Positions 10,920 to 23,445 of a stretch of DNA of 64,000 nt are shown here, piece by piece (the stretch's first letter is position 1; every line of letters begins with the position of its first letter). Origin of the DNA: Pinus tabuliformis. Its lineage: Eukaryota; Streptophyta; Pinopsida; Pinales; Pinaceae. The notes below the pieces were generated by a model. It searched no databases and had not been told where the DNA came from. It saw nothing but the letters and a program-made list of their open reading frames with translations. Position numbers and translations under genes: made by a program. The DNA is taken from contig CM062818.1 in the NCBI GenBank assembly GCA_031772625.1, forward strand, positions 1,676,994,667-1,677,058,666, written 5' to 3'.

Positions 10920-13900
10920 AGATTAGAAAGACAACATATTTTGTTATAGAAATCAAAGTGACTTGAGATTACAAAATCTATGGAAATTTCTCTATATTTG
11001 AAAAAATTATCTCAAACAATTAATTCATTTTCTAAATAACTATGGAGACCTAAAAAATGATGAACAATTTGATAAAAATGACTTGAATACTTTCCTAAAA
11101 AAGTCAACACTTTTAGTGAAGTGTAGAAACATCAATAAGGCTTCCCTACCCGAAAAATAATTAAACAAATCAAAGCAGCATTTTGTCTAAAATTTTTCTA
11201 AAATTCAACTTCAATGATTTTGAAAATTTATATATAAAGTTTAAAAAAAAATTAGAAAATTCCATGAACAATTAATTAAACAACATTCACAATTTAGAAA
11301 ATTCAATTAACAATTAATTTAACTCTTTTTAGTGCACCTCACATTACCCCCCACATATATATATATAAAAGTACAGTTTAAAAAAAAGTTGAATTTCATT
11401 TTCTGTCTAGTAAATTCTCTATCTATAAATTTGTAAATAATTTTATATTATGTTTTAATAAAATATTAAAAAAATATAAAAACCTTATGTATTTATATAA
11501 TAATAAAATGGATTCAAGTCTAAATCCTCAAAGAAGCGTACATATCTTACTTTTAAATACTTAGAGAAGCTTACATATTTTACTCTGCTAAAAAGGCAAA
11601 TTCCTGACTATTATATATGCATTAAAACTCAGTCTACCATAAATATATCAAATTTAAATAATTTAAACGAATTTTATAATAAATTTTAATTGAAAGGGTA
11701 AACACTTCAACCTATATATTAAAAGTTGAAAACTCTTGAGGATGGATCAGTGACACCATTATATATTAAAAATATAATGGCACCATTGTTGCGGAAGAGA
11801 AGCCACACTTATCCAAACGCGTTTCTCATCATCATACTTAGGTTCTTTCATCAACCTATATAACTCTCCACAAGATAAACAACCACACAACTGCTCCACA
11901 CATATCTCTGAGCATCTATTAACTCATAACATAACATTAATATAATAAGTGAAATTTTAATGTTTATTATTTTTTAAATCCGGTTATTATTGGGGTGGTG
12001 TCCATTTAAGAATACATTTTTGTAAAATTATAGTTCTTTTAATTATTAATATAATAAAAGTCAAACCTAAATATTTCTTTTTTCTTTTTTTAAATCTTGT
12101 CTTTGTTGTTGTTGAAGTGGTGTTAAGAATATAATTTTGAATAAAATTGTTAATTTTTTTTAAATTATTTTTTTATAAATAAAATTAAAAAAATATATAT
12201 GAAAATGTAAAATAATTAGATTATGGGTTTATATGAATATATCAAAATATTTAATATAATTTGTTTTTAGTTAATATGTGGACAAATGTTTTATGTAGTA
12301 TGAGGCACTTATCATCTAAACAACCCCAAACAATAACATGATTCTACTCTACTACATGCTACATAAGTTATTCAAATTATTTTTCAAATATATATAATTC
12401 ATTTATCGATGTCAAATAGGAATAATTAGTGAAATAATTTAATTTTTTAATTAAAATGTTATTAAATTTAAACATTGCTTAAGCTCATTTAATTAAGTAA
12501 TCTCACACAAGTGTATTTATAGTAAATGTCTAATAGGATGTGGCAATCCATGTTCAATCAACCCAACATTTACAAAAGGAATGGATGGTGATTACCAGAT
12601 GCATGGGCCATTGTGGCATTTAGGTTTCAAGAGCAAAGATTTGAAAAATCTTAAAATGCATATTTATATCAGGGACAAAGTGATGGAAAAATGTCAAAAA
12701 TACCCTATAGGAAGGATATTTCACAAGCAATAAACTTTAGCCAAGTAGCCATCATAAGCATGGCTATGGAAATTATTAAGAACCTTCTATTCATCCTTAT
12801 GTGATAAGCATTGGGTGAGATGCTCTCAATTGTTGTCAAAAGATGAAATACCATGAGCTTAATCCCTAATCGGTCTAGTAAATATACATATAATATTTAG
12901 GCTCATGAGCAACTATATGGTAATTAGACAAGATATTATTGAGGATTGTGTGCCTCTATGTGTATAAAATTGTTTAGCCAATGGGTCAATCTTCTAATAT
13001 GTTTTAATTCCAGGGTGACCGTGTAGTCAAGCGAGGGAGTTTGTGTGTTAAAACACTAGCGAGTCTGGATAATAAATGAAATCATGGCTACAAATTGGGG
13101 AACGAAAAAGAGTATGGGGTTCTAAGAATCCACCAAAAAAAAAAGGTGGTGGAACCTAGACATCCTTCCTCAGCCAAACGATATAATATTTTTAAAGTTA
13201 ACTTTAGGAATAATTAAAATATTATAATCCAAAACTATAAATAAAATGGTAAAATGATAGTAATGGAACACTTCCAATTTCCCTTTCTATTAGAGATTTC
13301 TAGGGTATTCCTATTGACCTAGATCTAGGGAGAACTAAAGGGTCCTTGGCTATTGTGCACTAAGGACTCTAGTTGCATCTACCAATGAGTGAACTTCTCT
13401 TTAGATTATCTTGGGAAAGGATAGAGCCTTGGAGGGTGAATTGTAAGGACAATTTTCCTTATATGGGCATAGAGGGTTCCTAGACCCTCAATGGCAGCAG
13501 GAACTCTTGGAAGCCACAAGTCTCTAGGACATCCCTGATCAGTTGAGTTTGACACCCTAGAGGTAATGGCACAACACAAGGGATTGTAAGTGCAGATAAG
13601 GGGATTCAATACATAAGAGTGGTGTTGATGAGGGATTTGAGCCTATTGGTTGAAAGCTACTAGATCTTGGTATTGTTTGTATTCAATACTTAACATGTGC
13701 CTAGTTTATGTAATTATTCGTATTGTAGAGTCATGGTCCTAGCTCAGAGGTGATCAACTACTAATGGAGCTAGAGTAAGGAATTCCATGGCTTGGTGGCT
13801 CACCCAAAGTTTGCATCCAATCCACGAATGTTATCAAACGAGTGTTGAAACTTGCTTGTGTTATTTATTTCTATTGTGCATCTCTTTATGTTTTTTAGGT

Positions 13901-13980
13901 TATGTTATATGTGCATTGTGATATTATGATATTAGTAGTACTATGAGTTGCATCACCCTAGAAGGATAACTTGGGAATTT
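10920..13980. other. No gene seen; very AT-rich, part may be a decayed LTR
   Basis: 10920-12550 is extremely AT-rich with small hairpins, for example CCATTATAT / ATATAATGG at about 11753-11783. 13260-13980 is richer in G+C, has no open frame, and runs into a primer-binding-like site, so it may be an LTR. No second copy exists in the window. Confidence 0.4.
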
Positions 13981-13985
13981 TATAA

Positions 13986-14003
13986 GTGGTGTAAAAGCTT
14001 GAT
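13986..14003 (+). other. Primer-binding-like site
   Basis: TGGTGTAAAAGCTTGA agrees with TGGTATCAGAGCTTGG at 12 of 16 bases. Shortly after (about 14019) an ATG opens MAMDQAQLGDFLQVLGT, which has the look of a retrotransposon gag start but stops after 20 codons. The LTR edge before it lacks a clear CA. Confidence 0.35.
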
Positions 14004-14084
14004 TTCAACATGAGGCTTATATGGCAATGGACCAAGCACAATTGGGAGATTTTTTACAGGTTCTAGGGACAAATCTCATATAAA

Positions 14085-14373
14085 CGATGGTGTACGGAAG
14101 ATGCATGCCAAATGTACGACAAAATGTAATAATGAGATATAGTTTGTTGGAAAATGTTTATTTCACGATATGTTCAAAATGGGAGAATGGAATATGCATG
14201 AGAAATACTTAATAGAATGTGAATGAGAAATGTAGTCCCATGATTTCCTGGTATACTCAAGTTGGGAATTGTGAAGCGGCACTAAATGGTTTCAATAAAA
14301 TGCAACGAATAATAGAAGTTGAAGCTAATAAATTCACCCTCTGAATTATTCTTACAAAGTACACAGGAATAAA
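14085..14373 (+). pseudogene. Pentatricopeptide-repeat (PPR) gene fragment
   Basis: Two adjoining frames spell PPR repeats of the plant PLS type. EDACQMYDKM then DIVCWKMFISRYVQNGRM (about 14094-14200) copies the pattern DAxxVFDKM-xxxDVVSWNxMIxGYxQNGRM. EILNRM-x-MRNVV follows (about 14204-14240). After a one-base shift, MISWYTQVGNCEAALNGF then NKMQ (14240-14305) and EVEANKFTL (about 14312-14338) match the next repeat. PPR proteins bind organelle RNA. Only about two to three of the usual ten or more repeats are present, with five or more stops, so this is a dead fragment. It lies just after the primer-binding-like site and may have been carried by a retrotransposon. Confidence 0.75.
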
Positions 14374-15811
14374 GTAAGAAAATAAGGGGAACAAATAAAT
14401 TCCCCTTTTATCATGATCATAGAGCTAAGAGTAGTATGCATAGACAGACAAGTGAAGGAGGCTTCAAAAATTTTTGTGTTAATTATAATTTATTTTCATT
14501 TAGCTCATACATTTAGCTTGCTTGTTGAGGCCATTTTTTAGTAAAATACTTGGACGAATTTTGATGGAATTTTGACTCTTTTGATGAATTTATGCGCATA
14601 AATGAAGAGTAAGAAATAGCATGTAGAATTACCACAGAAGGATTAGAGCACATGATTGTCACAGAAGGCAAGACTGCACAGAAAGGATAGGCATGCAAGG
14701 TAGTTGACTTAAAGTGGTTAAGTTCAATTGAATCTTTTCGACCAACTTTGAGAATGCCACTTATAGTCTACCAACCCATGGTAAAGTTTATGGTAAATAT
14801 TTTCCATGGTAACGTGGTTGCCTTTGGTCCACATAACCATCTACAAATAGGTGTAAGTCAAGGAAACTTGGGTTGGTTAATATTTGGGGTTAATTTGGGT
14901 TATTGGTTAAGGAAATTTTTATGCACAATTTCTATTGTAATGTTGTAATGCTATTTCAAATAGGATAGTGAGTTGATCTAGGGTAAAAGTGGTAATGATA
15001 AAATGATTCACCTAGTAGCCTTTTAAGTATGAATAGAAAATTGTTGGTGGTTGAATTGTCCCATTTCATGTCTTTTATGTGACAGTTACATGATACGTTA
15101 CATTAATTTTATTTTCAGGAAACTCTAGTAATGTTTTGAGTAGGCTATAACACATATAATGTTGGTTATTTTTCCATATATCAAAATGAGGTACCCCTTT
15201 CAAATGTACTAATGTTTCGATATAGGTCATGGATATTATGAATGTTTGAAACTAGATATATTCGATGTTTTTGAATACTATTGTAGAATTTTGAAGAGGA
15301 TAGTTTTCAAACATATTCCAATTCCCTTCACAATTGTAGAATTTTGGTTCTTGTAATCCCCATAGGTGCCTCAAGTGAGACTTCATATGTTCTACAGGTG
15401 ATGGACCCAAAATTGGTTCAACAAAGATGGACCCATGAATTATTTCAACAAATATGGACCCCTGAATTAGTTCAATAATTGAAGTCTATAAGTAATATTA
15501 TCTCTCATGTAGTAGACCATTGGTTCTAAATTATATTAGAGGGGAAAATGTAGAATTCTTTTGTTGACTCTATAGAATCATACAATGGAGTAGAGAGGAA
15601 TTTCTTGAAAGGGTCACATGGAAGGTAGATTAGATCATTTCCAACCTCCATTAAAATTATATTGTGTGACAAGGGAGTCCTATGGATGGAATCAAATAGT
15701 ACAAGTAGCTAAACCCCTTGTGTGTGAAGGGTGAACTGGGAGGATAAAAAGGGAATGGAATGAGTGGATGGGGCTAGGGATGAAAAGAAAGAAGGAGGTA
15801 GAGAGTGGATG
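14374..15811. other. No gene seen apart from a minisatellite
   Basis: Stops in every frame and no element ends found. Contains the tandem repeat at 15400-15479. Confidence 0.5.
15400..15479. repeat. 27-bp minisatellite, three copies
   Basis: Three head-to-tail units of 26-27 bp begin GATGGACCC or TATGGACCC and carry TTCAACAAA or TTCAATAAT at their ends. The units differ by a few bases each. Confidence 0.85.
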
Positions 15812-16150
15812 AACTATCAAGAACTCCAAATTAACTATTATAAGGTATTCCAAGATGATGCAAAATTAACAGTGTCAAAGGAGGAAACTAGGGAAAAAAG
15901 TGTGTGGTATAAAAGGATGACATAATTTGAGAGTGGAGTATTTTCTAGCAGAAGAAGGTTTTGACATGATGATAAGGTAGGAGAGAGAGTTGCATCAATA
16001 CTTGTAGCTGACAGAAGTCAAGTGAATGAGGTGAGAAGAGATCATAAGAGAACAAAGATAATTAGAGATCAAACAAGTCATAAAAGAACACAACTTGGCA
16101 TACTGTATGAAGAGGGAGAGGATGGAGGACCCTCACAACATAGTCTAAGA
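15812..16150 (+). pseudogene. Unrecognised, mostly open coding-like frame upstream of G gag
   Basis: One frame stays open for about 110 codons but for TAA near 15926 and TGA near 15960. It is rich in charged residues (SKEETREKSVWYKR, NEVRRDHKRTKIIRDQ). I do not recognise it. It lies upstream and on the same strand as the gag fragment at 16370 and could be that element's N-terminal part, but nothing links them directly. Confidence 0.25.
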
Positions 16151-16369
16151 ATATTATAATTTGTGCATCCCAGTCACCCTCCTTAGACCACACCCTACGT
16201 CAAAATCAAGACCCTATTCACATGAGGTGATTAGGGAGTAAGTTCACCCGGCAGTGTTTTACATGCTTTGTTCATTAAATAAAGTGGGAGTAGTCATAAT
16301 AGTAGTAGTGGTGAAATCAATAAGTATGCCATGAAAAAATGTGAATAGACCTAGTAATCGTGTATTGGG

Positions 16370-16571
16370 GACCAGTGCATAGAATATGATGATAAATTCC
16401 ACTTCAAGGATGCTTGTGTTTCCTAGGATTGAGGATCCTGATCAACACTTATTTTTATGTGAGGTGGTATGGATTGAGAACCATGTCCAATATGAACCTA
16501 ATAAGATAGTGCAGTTGGAAAATACCTCTAGAGACTGTGCATTGATGTGGCACATGAAGCATAATAGTTCT
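16370..16571 (+). pseudogene. Element G gag, first part (interrupted by A2)
   Basis: The frame reads EDPDQHLFLCEVVWIENHVQ, then NKIVQLENTSRDCALMWHMK (about 16426-16560). This is the conserved core of a Ty3/gypsy gag (DPxQHxxxCExVW ... KxxQLxxTxRxxALxWxMK). It breaks off exactly where the A2 LTR begins. The continuation of the same gag is at 60932-61650. Gag forms the particle shell that packages element RNA. Confidence 0.8.
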
Positions 16572-16850
16572 TGTTAGGTCCCTATAATACTATTGTAGCC
16601 CCTTATTGTATTCTTATGTCCCATAGAAGCCCATTATTGTTATTGTTGTGCCCTTACATTATTATTGTTATGTCGGATTTGATTATATTGTGACCCCTTA
16701 GACTCCTATATATAGAATGGAGGACTTGTCATTTGTATCATCGAAGAATTGTTCATTTTTGTAATCTAAAGGATATTTCCCCCTTGAAGAGGCTTATTTT
16801 GAAGTCGTTGATCTATATCTTCTTCTATTTTGTGAGCTTGTTTCGTAACA
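16572..16850 (+). repeat. A2 5' LTR
   Basis: It starts TGTTAGGTCCC, has CTATATATAGA as TATA box near 16710, and ends TCGTAACA. Its length, 279 bp, equals the two pieces of the 3' LTR added together without the duplicated target bases (53 + 226). Confidence 0.9.
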
Positions 16851-16852
16851 TT

Positions 16853-16864
16853 TGATATTAAAGA
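16853..16864 (+). other. A2 primer-binding site, initiator-Met tRNA type
   Basis: TGATATTAAAGA matches TGGTATCAGAGC at 8 of 12 positions, at the same distance from the LTR as in A1. Confidence 0.6.
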
Positions 16865-17531
16865 TTTGGATTCTAAGGTTTCACTGCTTCAAACTGGTCA
16901 TCATGGAATTTTCGCTATACATTTTTGTCTACAAATTTTCAAAAGCTCAACTTAAAACTTATTTGATCTGAAATCTTGGTGAACTGAGTGTCCAAATTTC
17001 AGAGCCTGGCTCGCTATATTTTTGAAAATATGATCTTAGGAAGTTAGAGTTTTTGCAGGCTCCTGAATTCCATCTCAAACAGGTGACCTTTGGAAAATCG
17101 TCATAACTTTCTCTCTGACCATCAGATTCAAATTTCGTAAAAAAATGACAGAAATATGATGAAATGTAGTTTGTTGGATATCATTTTTAGAGCCGAAGGT
17201 AGAAATAGTGACATGCGGCACTTCGAACAAGTTTTCTTTACTAAAAAAGTATATAATCAAGCCATCTTGGGATATTGGGCGTAACTCTTTCTTGGAGAAT
17301 CTAATTTCGATCAGACTTGTGGATTTAGAAAGAGGACTCTAAGGGCTACCACAGGTCACAATTTCATACCTTGGAGATCCAAAATTTCAAAGATACTCCA
17401 GATTCAATATGAATCTCCTACAAATCAAAAAAAAGTGTGTAGTCTTTTTAAAAATTTGTATAAGTTTTGTTTGAAAAAATAGTTTGAAGTGATTCAAAGG
17501 GAATAGTGAAGCATAATTATCATTAATTGAT

Positions 17532-18406
17532 GCCCTGAAGAAAGAAAATGGAAATTCCTAGTAAGCAACCTAAAGGCTCTACTATGACTCATGAAGAAGA
17601 GGAAGAAATGCAACATGATATATCAAAATTATGAGATCGGGTGCAACAAATTTCACTCTCGCAAAAAGTAACAGAACCTAAGATGGATGGTTTGAAGAAT
17701 GGCATGGAAGATAAGATGGAAGGTTTGAAGAATGGCATCAATGAATAAAAAGAGAACATTGAAGATTTTAAGAAAGACATGGAAGGTTTGAAGGGAGGTT
17801 TGGAAAAGGTGCTACAAGAAATGCTTCCTAATGCAAAAAAGGTAGTAGAGGAAACTCATGATAGGAACAAAAGAAATGTTAATCATGATTTCATAAACTC
17901 TAACATTTGATTGAAGATCTGCCATATTCCAATGATCAATATGAGGAATTTTGATGGAAAGGATCCCATAACATGGATACTACAAATGGAGCAATATTTT
18001 GATCTCCATAATGTGCAAAACCTACAAAAGGTACACATTGCAACTTTATATTTAGAACCCAATCAGATTGTATGGTATCGATGACTTTGTTCTCGTAAAC
18101 AAGTTGTTACTTGGTCAATTTTTACAAAGGAAATGATAGCACATTATGAAGATAGAAAGAGCAACACCTTCTTTAGCCAATTGATAAATCTCAAAAAAAA
18201 GGGTTCAATGGAAGAGCACATTAAGGACTTCCAAAAATTGAATATAAGGGTAAATGATATTCTAGAGAAGTAGAGGATTGATGTCTTCATAGGTACTTTA
18301 AAGGATAACGTCCAACATGAGGTTCGCCTTTGGGAACTTGATTCATTGGAGAAGGCATACAGGTTGGCAAGAAAAATTGAAAGCAAAATTATGGAAACAA
18401 GGAATC
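17532..18406 (+). pseudogene. A2 gag, first part (interrupted by B)
   Basis: It starts at 17532, aligned with A1 gag, and has the MDGLKNGM / MEGLKNGI repeats (17680-17740). It then covers the gag core: MRNFDGKDPITWILQMEQYF (about 17942-18001), a long helical region, and ENIxDFxxLN-like sequence near 18220-18300, ending KIESKIMETRN at 18403. Six or so in-frame stops, few shifts. It is cut at 18406 by element B; the zinc knuckle resumes at 34521. Confidence 0.85.
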
Positions 18407-20488
18407 TGGTGAGCTCTAGTATTGCATCAATAATGCTGCAACTCCTAGGGCTCCCTTCTCTACTTTTATCAACCTGGTAGTTTGTAACAAACTTGGAAGC
18501 GACGGTGTTGTATGCACAAGTACTAGCTCTTACTGCAGGCTGTCACTGGATTAGTTGGCACAAGTTCGCTAAGAGCTCAAGCCAGCTTCTATGAGTTCTC
18601 AGAAGAACCTTTTACTGTGATGGCAGACGACTAATTTTACAGGGGCTATTCTACTTGCAAAAAGAGAATGAAAACTGAAATGGAACTCAAACCCTAGCAA
18701 ACCCTAGCAAACCTTAATCGTGCAAGAAAAGAGATGGAAACTATTGGAATGGGTGCCATTGATTACTAAAAAGGTAAATTTTATTTATTCAAGCTACTTC
18801 TAAAGATAAATGGAAAGAAATCATCTTTTTGCAATTTTGAGTATTTTTATGTGGATTTATCATGCTTGTTATTTGACTAATTGTGACTGTACATAGGTTT
18901 GGTGGAAAAGGAGGGTGGAGTTGGATTTTTCAGATGGTGAGGAAGGCGTCGAAGGGTCCTAAGAAGTCCCTAGTACCCTTCTGGAGACTTCCATTGTGAT
19001 CAAACTTTGAAAAATCGCTCGCATGAACTTCTACAGGAGGCTGCAGGGGATCTACAGGAAGTTCTACAGGAGGAGGCCGAAAGTGATTTTTGGAGGTTTG
19101 AAGGTGGAAAAATGGTGGGAAAAAGGAAATGAAGGCTAGATGAAGGTGTTGGAGGGTCTAGGACTCTGTTAATGAAGATCAGGAATGAAGGAGAGGGTTG
19201 GACTTGCTCAAAGGGGAAGAAAGCAACTTTGCACAAAAACGCAGAAATTAGGACAGTTTGGTGAAATGTGGTGAATGAGTGAAGGAATCTACGAAAGATG
19301 AGCTGGTACAGGTTGTGCTATGGAGGGATGACAAGCTGGAATGTTTTTCAAGTGAGTTGCACACCTACTTCTTAAGACTGACCCAAGCAAGAACCGAAAA
19401 ACAGAGTTTGTCTAATTTGACCTAAAAACATAAAAGTGTTGAACAGAACTTTATGAACAGGAAACTATGTGAGAAATCCATGGTAAATGAATAATAAATG
19501 GTCTAAGCATGTGAATCCAAGCGAATATTAACTTCTCCAACTCAAAACATCACACTAGCGATTGCATGAAAGGCAAAAACGTGTTTTTGGTGGCAGCAGT
19601 AGTGCCTGGTCCTCAATTCATGGTCCCAAGGAGGGAGAAAGGGGATCAAGGCCTACTGGTAGCCCTTTTGGATCTTTCTCTATTACTACAACAAACTACT
19701 TAAACAACTTGAAGCAAGAACAACTAATTTAATCATCAAAAGAAACCTATTTTACCAAAGCAAGATTAATCCTAAACAACAAAAATCAGCTTATGAATGC
19801 AAGAAAAGAAACATATAAATACACAAAGGAGGTGTTGGGTAGCTTGGGTTGGGCCCTAACCTAAGAGCTTCAACCCTCTAGAAAAGATCAGTGTTGGTTC
19901 AAAGCTGGATTCATCTTCATTGATCAAAAAATAATAGTTACATCACAAAACTGTCTGTAAAGGGAGCTTGAAAACGAGCTGAGTACAAGATTGCACAAAA
20001 GTGTGAAAATAGACTCTGAAATGGATAACCTACTGAGGCTTGGAGCCTTCTTTTTTATACAAGTGGGAACTCCCAACTGTCCTACTAAACTTAAGGAACT
20101 TGGCTACCTAAATTGAAGATAACAACAGCTTCTATTAGACTTTCTCGCTGCCCCTTTGGATCATCATTTTGGGCCTTTGAACTCTGAGCTACTGGTGGAG
20201 AACTTGAGGAAGGGGTCATTAATGCAGGAGACACCTCTCCTATAAGTCCTCATCCCTATTTCCTCAAGTTTAGCTGCCAATCTACTCATAAATGCCGGGT
20301 CCTTGTCCAAAAATTATCCAAAAATCTGCTATAAACACTCATTAGACCATGTGGCAAAGTGACTATCCCCATTCAATCCATTGACATAAATATATTCAAA
20401 AAATGCACAAAAATATGGAGAATGGTGGACTAAATAGAAATAATAGGAAAAATGAGCCCATATAGTTACCCATTTCTGGGGCTCATCA
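18407..20488 (-). repeat. B 3' LTR
   Basis: On the plus strand it reads TGGTGAGCTC to GGGGCTCATCA. TATAAAAAAG at about 20059-20050 (minus) is a plausible TATA box. The short frames inside it are also present in the other LTR and are not genes. Confidence 0.92.
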
Positions 20489-20502
20489 TCACCCCCCTGC
20501 TG
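20489..20502 (-). other. B polypurine tract
   Basis: Minus-strand GCAGGGGGGTGA abuts the 3' LTR start TGATGAGCCCC. It primes plus-strand synthesis and confirms the minus orientation. Confidence 0.8.
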
Positions 20503-20508
20503 AATGGG

Positions 20509-23445
20509 TTACTCATCCTCTGAGCAACTAATCCAGTTCTTCATCCTTGATAGCTTTAACATCTTCCCTGACATCCCAATGATGTCCTCTTCCCTGTCAT
20601 GAAAACCTATCTTTCTATCCACTTCCTCCCATTGCTTCTATTGTTCTTCTTTCTTAACCCCTTCCAATAGTCCTAAGAGTAGTGGAGGACTGAACTTAAG
20701 GCCAATCCAGTTGGCTTTCAAGTTTTGCATTGATTGTTTGTATAGGGGCACTCTAACCAAAGCCTCCCTCTTTCTGGTTAGGGAGTGATACTCCCTAATC
20801 TTTAAGCTATATGACAATGTATTCCACCTTCTCATGTAAGCATGAAGGCAATTATCGCCAAATAATCTTTCCATATATTCAAAATGAGTGATATCTTATG
20901 TTTGCCTTTCAACATAATCAGGGAGAAATTTAGGATTGCTTGCAAGGTGTTGATGAGCATATATGAGAGCTGAGGGGTCTTCTGGTTTAGCCCTTATTAG
21001 CAAGGGCTCACTTAGCTCTTTTGCCATGATCTGTTGAATTTCCACTGCTCTCTTTTCCTCATGGCTCATCCAAGAAGCCATAGCCATGAGCTGTAGGTCT
21101 CCCAATGCAGCATTCAGATCCCAAAAATTCATATCAGGGAGTGCCATATTGTGTAAGTAAAATTCTGCTAATTTGGCTTTATCCTCAGCTGAACTAGTAG
21201 CACATAGATGCATAAACTGACCATAATTTTGGAATGGGATTGTGCCCCTTTGGGCCAATGTTTTAATCTGGAACTAGAGCCATTGGTCTTTGAGATATAG
21301 TGCATAGGATCTAGCTGGTTTCCTGCACTGCAAGGCCTCCATTTGCCAGCTAGCCATGTAGGCCGTCTAGGCATCCCTTTCTTGCAACTACTGCTTCAAC
21401 ATCAACGTTTCAGCTGCTACTTGAGATTCTCTTTATTGCTGCTGCTTTATCATCATTTCAACATCAGGTTGTGGCTCTTCCTCTTGCTGTTGTTTCTCTG
21501 TTGCTTCCTTATCTACTAGGGGACCTTCCTATAGTTGCTATTCTTCAAAAATTTGCGATTTGTCTCCCCCTTGAGTTTCTCGTTCCTGTAATTTGTTTTT
21601 CAACAACTCATTCTCTAACTGTAGTTCGGCTCTTCTAATGCTCTCGGTGTGTCTCACCATGCCCAACTCCCTTCTCAACTCTTTCAATTGTTCTTCCATG
21701 TGCCCGATATCTTCCACTCCTTTAGATTTAGCAATCTTCATCCAGGTGTGGGTTCTAACCCTTTCTTGTTCTAGTTCAAAGAAAAGAGGCACAACAAATT
21801 TCTATGGGATGATCTTCCCACCTTCTAGCAGATTGTAATATGAGCCTAAATTAGGCTGAGGGCTTGGTTCAGGTATCTCTTTGGCCTTGCCTTCCTCTTG
21901 TGACTGTTCTGCTGCCTTCTCTTCTAATTTTTCAGTCTCTTTTAGTTCGGCCAGCGTTTCCTATAGAGAGGTTTAATATTCTTGTAGAACCTCTTTGGAG
22001 TCCATTAGTCTGATTCTTTCCTTCCAGGTGGAAGTTTTGGGACTCCCTCTCTCATAGGTGATAAAGATTTTAGAGGGGGATTCCTCCTTTTTCTCAGTAG
22101 GTGCATCCTCAATTATTATAGGTTCTTTTGATGGTGGCTGGGGCTTGTACACCTTAATCCTAGTGCTCCTTCTGGCTTTGAAATACTTGGATGTTTATCT
22201 TTTTCTTTTTCTCTTTTGTTTTGCTGGAGTGCTCAATGCAACCAGCACAACTGCTGCTTCTTTTGCCAATGTTTCAAGGGATGTTTCTTTCTGTTGTTCT
22301 TCCCCTTCATCTTTTGCAATCTTTTCTGTCTACTATTTTTTCTTGTGTCTCTACTATCTCTGGTAATGTCTTCTCTTTTCCTTGTTGGGTCCCTGCCTCT
22401 CCTGTGGCAGTCTTTTTCTGGGCTTTCTTGGGCTTTTTCTTCTCAATTTTTGTTCTTTTCCTCTTCTCTGTCTTTGAGGCTATTTTCTTTTCTGCCTTAG
22501 GTATTACAGTGGGTTTGTCAAGTTTCTCCTCTTCTTTCTGCTCCTCCTCTGTTTCCTGTTCTTCCTCTGTTTGAATATTTTGTGTCTCCTCATGCATTTC
22601 TTTCTCAATTTCCTCTTTCTCTTCCTCCTCCTCACTGCCAGATGGGCTGATGTCCTTAGTCAAAGTTTTGATGTCATCTTCTCTGGACATATTCCTAAAA
22701 ATTTCCCAAGCTATGGGGATGGTGTATGTGTGTAGAGCATCTTCCAACAAAAATTCAATGAGACCATGGTGGGCCAGCTGATTGGGGACCCCTGCATTCA
22801 GCTTGGTGCCACATTCTATCAAAGACTGGAGGAGGAAATATGGGAGACTGAGTTTTCTAACTAGAGGTAGGTCCATCCCATACCTCAATTCATGCAATAA
22901 CCTGAAGTGATAACCATAAATTATACTGAACCTTCCTTCACAAGTGATATATTTCATTATTTGGTAGCTGACTTCACTCCATGGAGGAGGTAAGCTTGTC
23001 CTTCTGACCCCATTTTTATCCTCTACAAGATGCTCCCCAGGTTGAAAAAATGTCTTCTTGGCAACCTGTCCCAATGTTTTTTCCTCCTTGCTCCAAGGGA
23101 GCCCAAGTGGAAGACCTGTGATTCGACTGATAAAATCAGGTGTAAGCTCTAGGGTCAGACCCCTGAAACTAACTGTAGCATGTGTTTTCTAATGGGGTAT
23201 TAAGGACATCAAAAATTCTTCAGTCACCTCATCATCATATCCATGAATTCTTTCAAAGAAAATCATCCAATTTGCCGTAGGGAAGAGGGCCACCACTTTA
23301 GGGTGCTCATGCAATTGGTTGGATTTCAAATGCTCCTTTCTCATAAAACCTCATGGTATGGTGTTTATTGGTTTCTGAAGTGCTTAGGTGAGGACAAAAA
23401 AACAATTTCTAAAATCAGAAATAGAGGGACAACTGAGTGAGGAAT
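20509..23445 (-). pseudogene. B third ORF, about 970 codons, function unknown
   Basis: One frame runs from about 23445 to 22325, shifts once, then continues to the stop at 20511-20509, eight bases short of the polypurine tract. The N-terminal 220 residues look globular: WMIFFERIHGYDDEVTEEFL, then TVSFRGLTLELTPDFISRI and TGLPLGLPW (about 23260-23095). The middle is a very long Glu/Lys-rich stretch (22650-22330). Coiled-coil sequence follows (LKELRRELG and ELLKNKL, 21720-21590), then a second globular part with HNMALPDMNFWDLNAALGDL (about 21165-21105). About a dozen stops, most TAG. I see no clear signal peptide or membrane segment, so an env role is not supported. No known domain is recognised. 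Confidence 0.7.

Noticed and set aside
11748-11787. Inverted repeat CCATTATAT / ATATAATGG
   Set aside because: Too short and AT-rich to be called a transposon end; no target duplication seen.
13125-13150. Small hairpin CCACC - A run - GGTGG
   Set aside because: Short and isolated; expected by chance in such a long AT-rich region.
18695-18725. AACCCTAGC repeats resembling telomere sequence
   Set aside because: The unit is nine bases, not the plant TTTAGGG seven-mer, with two to three copies inside an LTR, so it is no interstitial telomere.
19000-19236. Cys/Ser-rich minus frame, repeated at 33024-33263
   Set aside because: It occurs in both LTRs of B because the LTRs are copies. No start context or homology; frame is not kept further.
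22058-22574. Long plus-strand open frames with many Phe/Ser/Leu
   Set aside because: They are the reverse strand of the Glu/Lys-rich linker of B's third ORF; codons for E and K read as F, L and S on the other strand.
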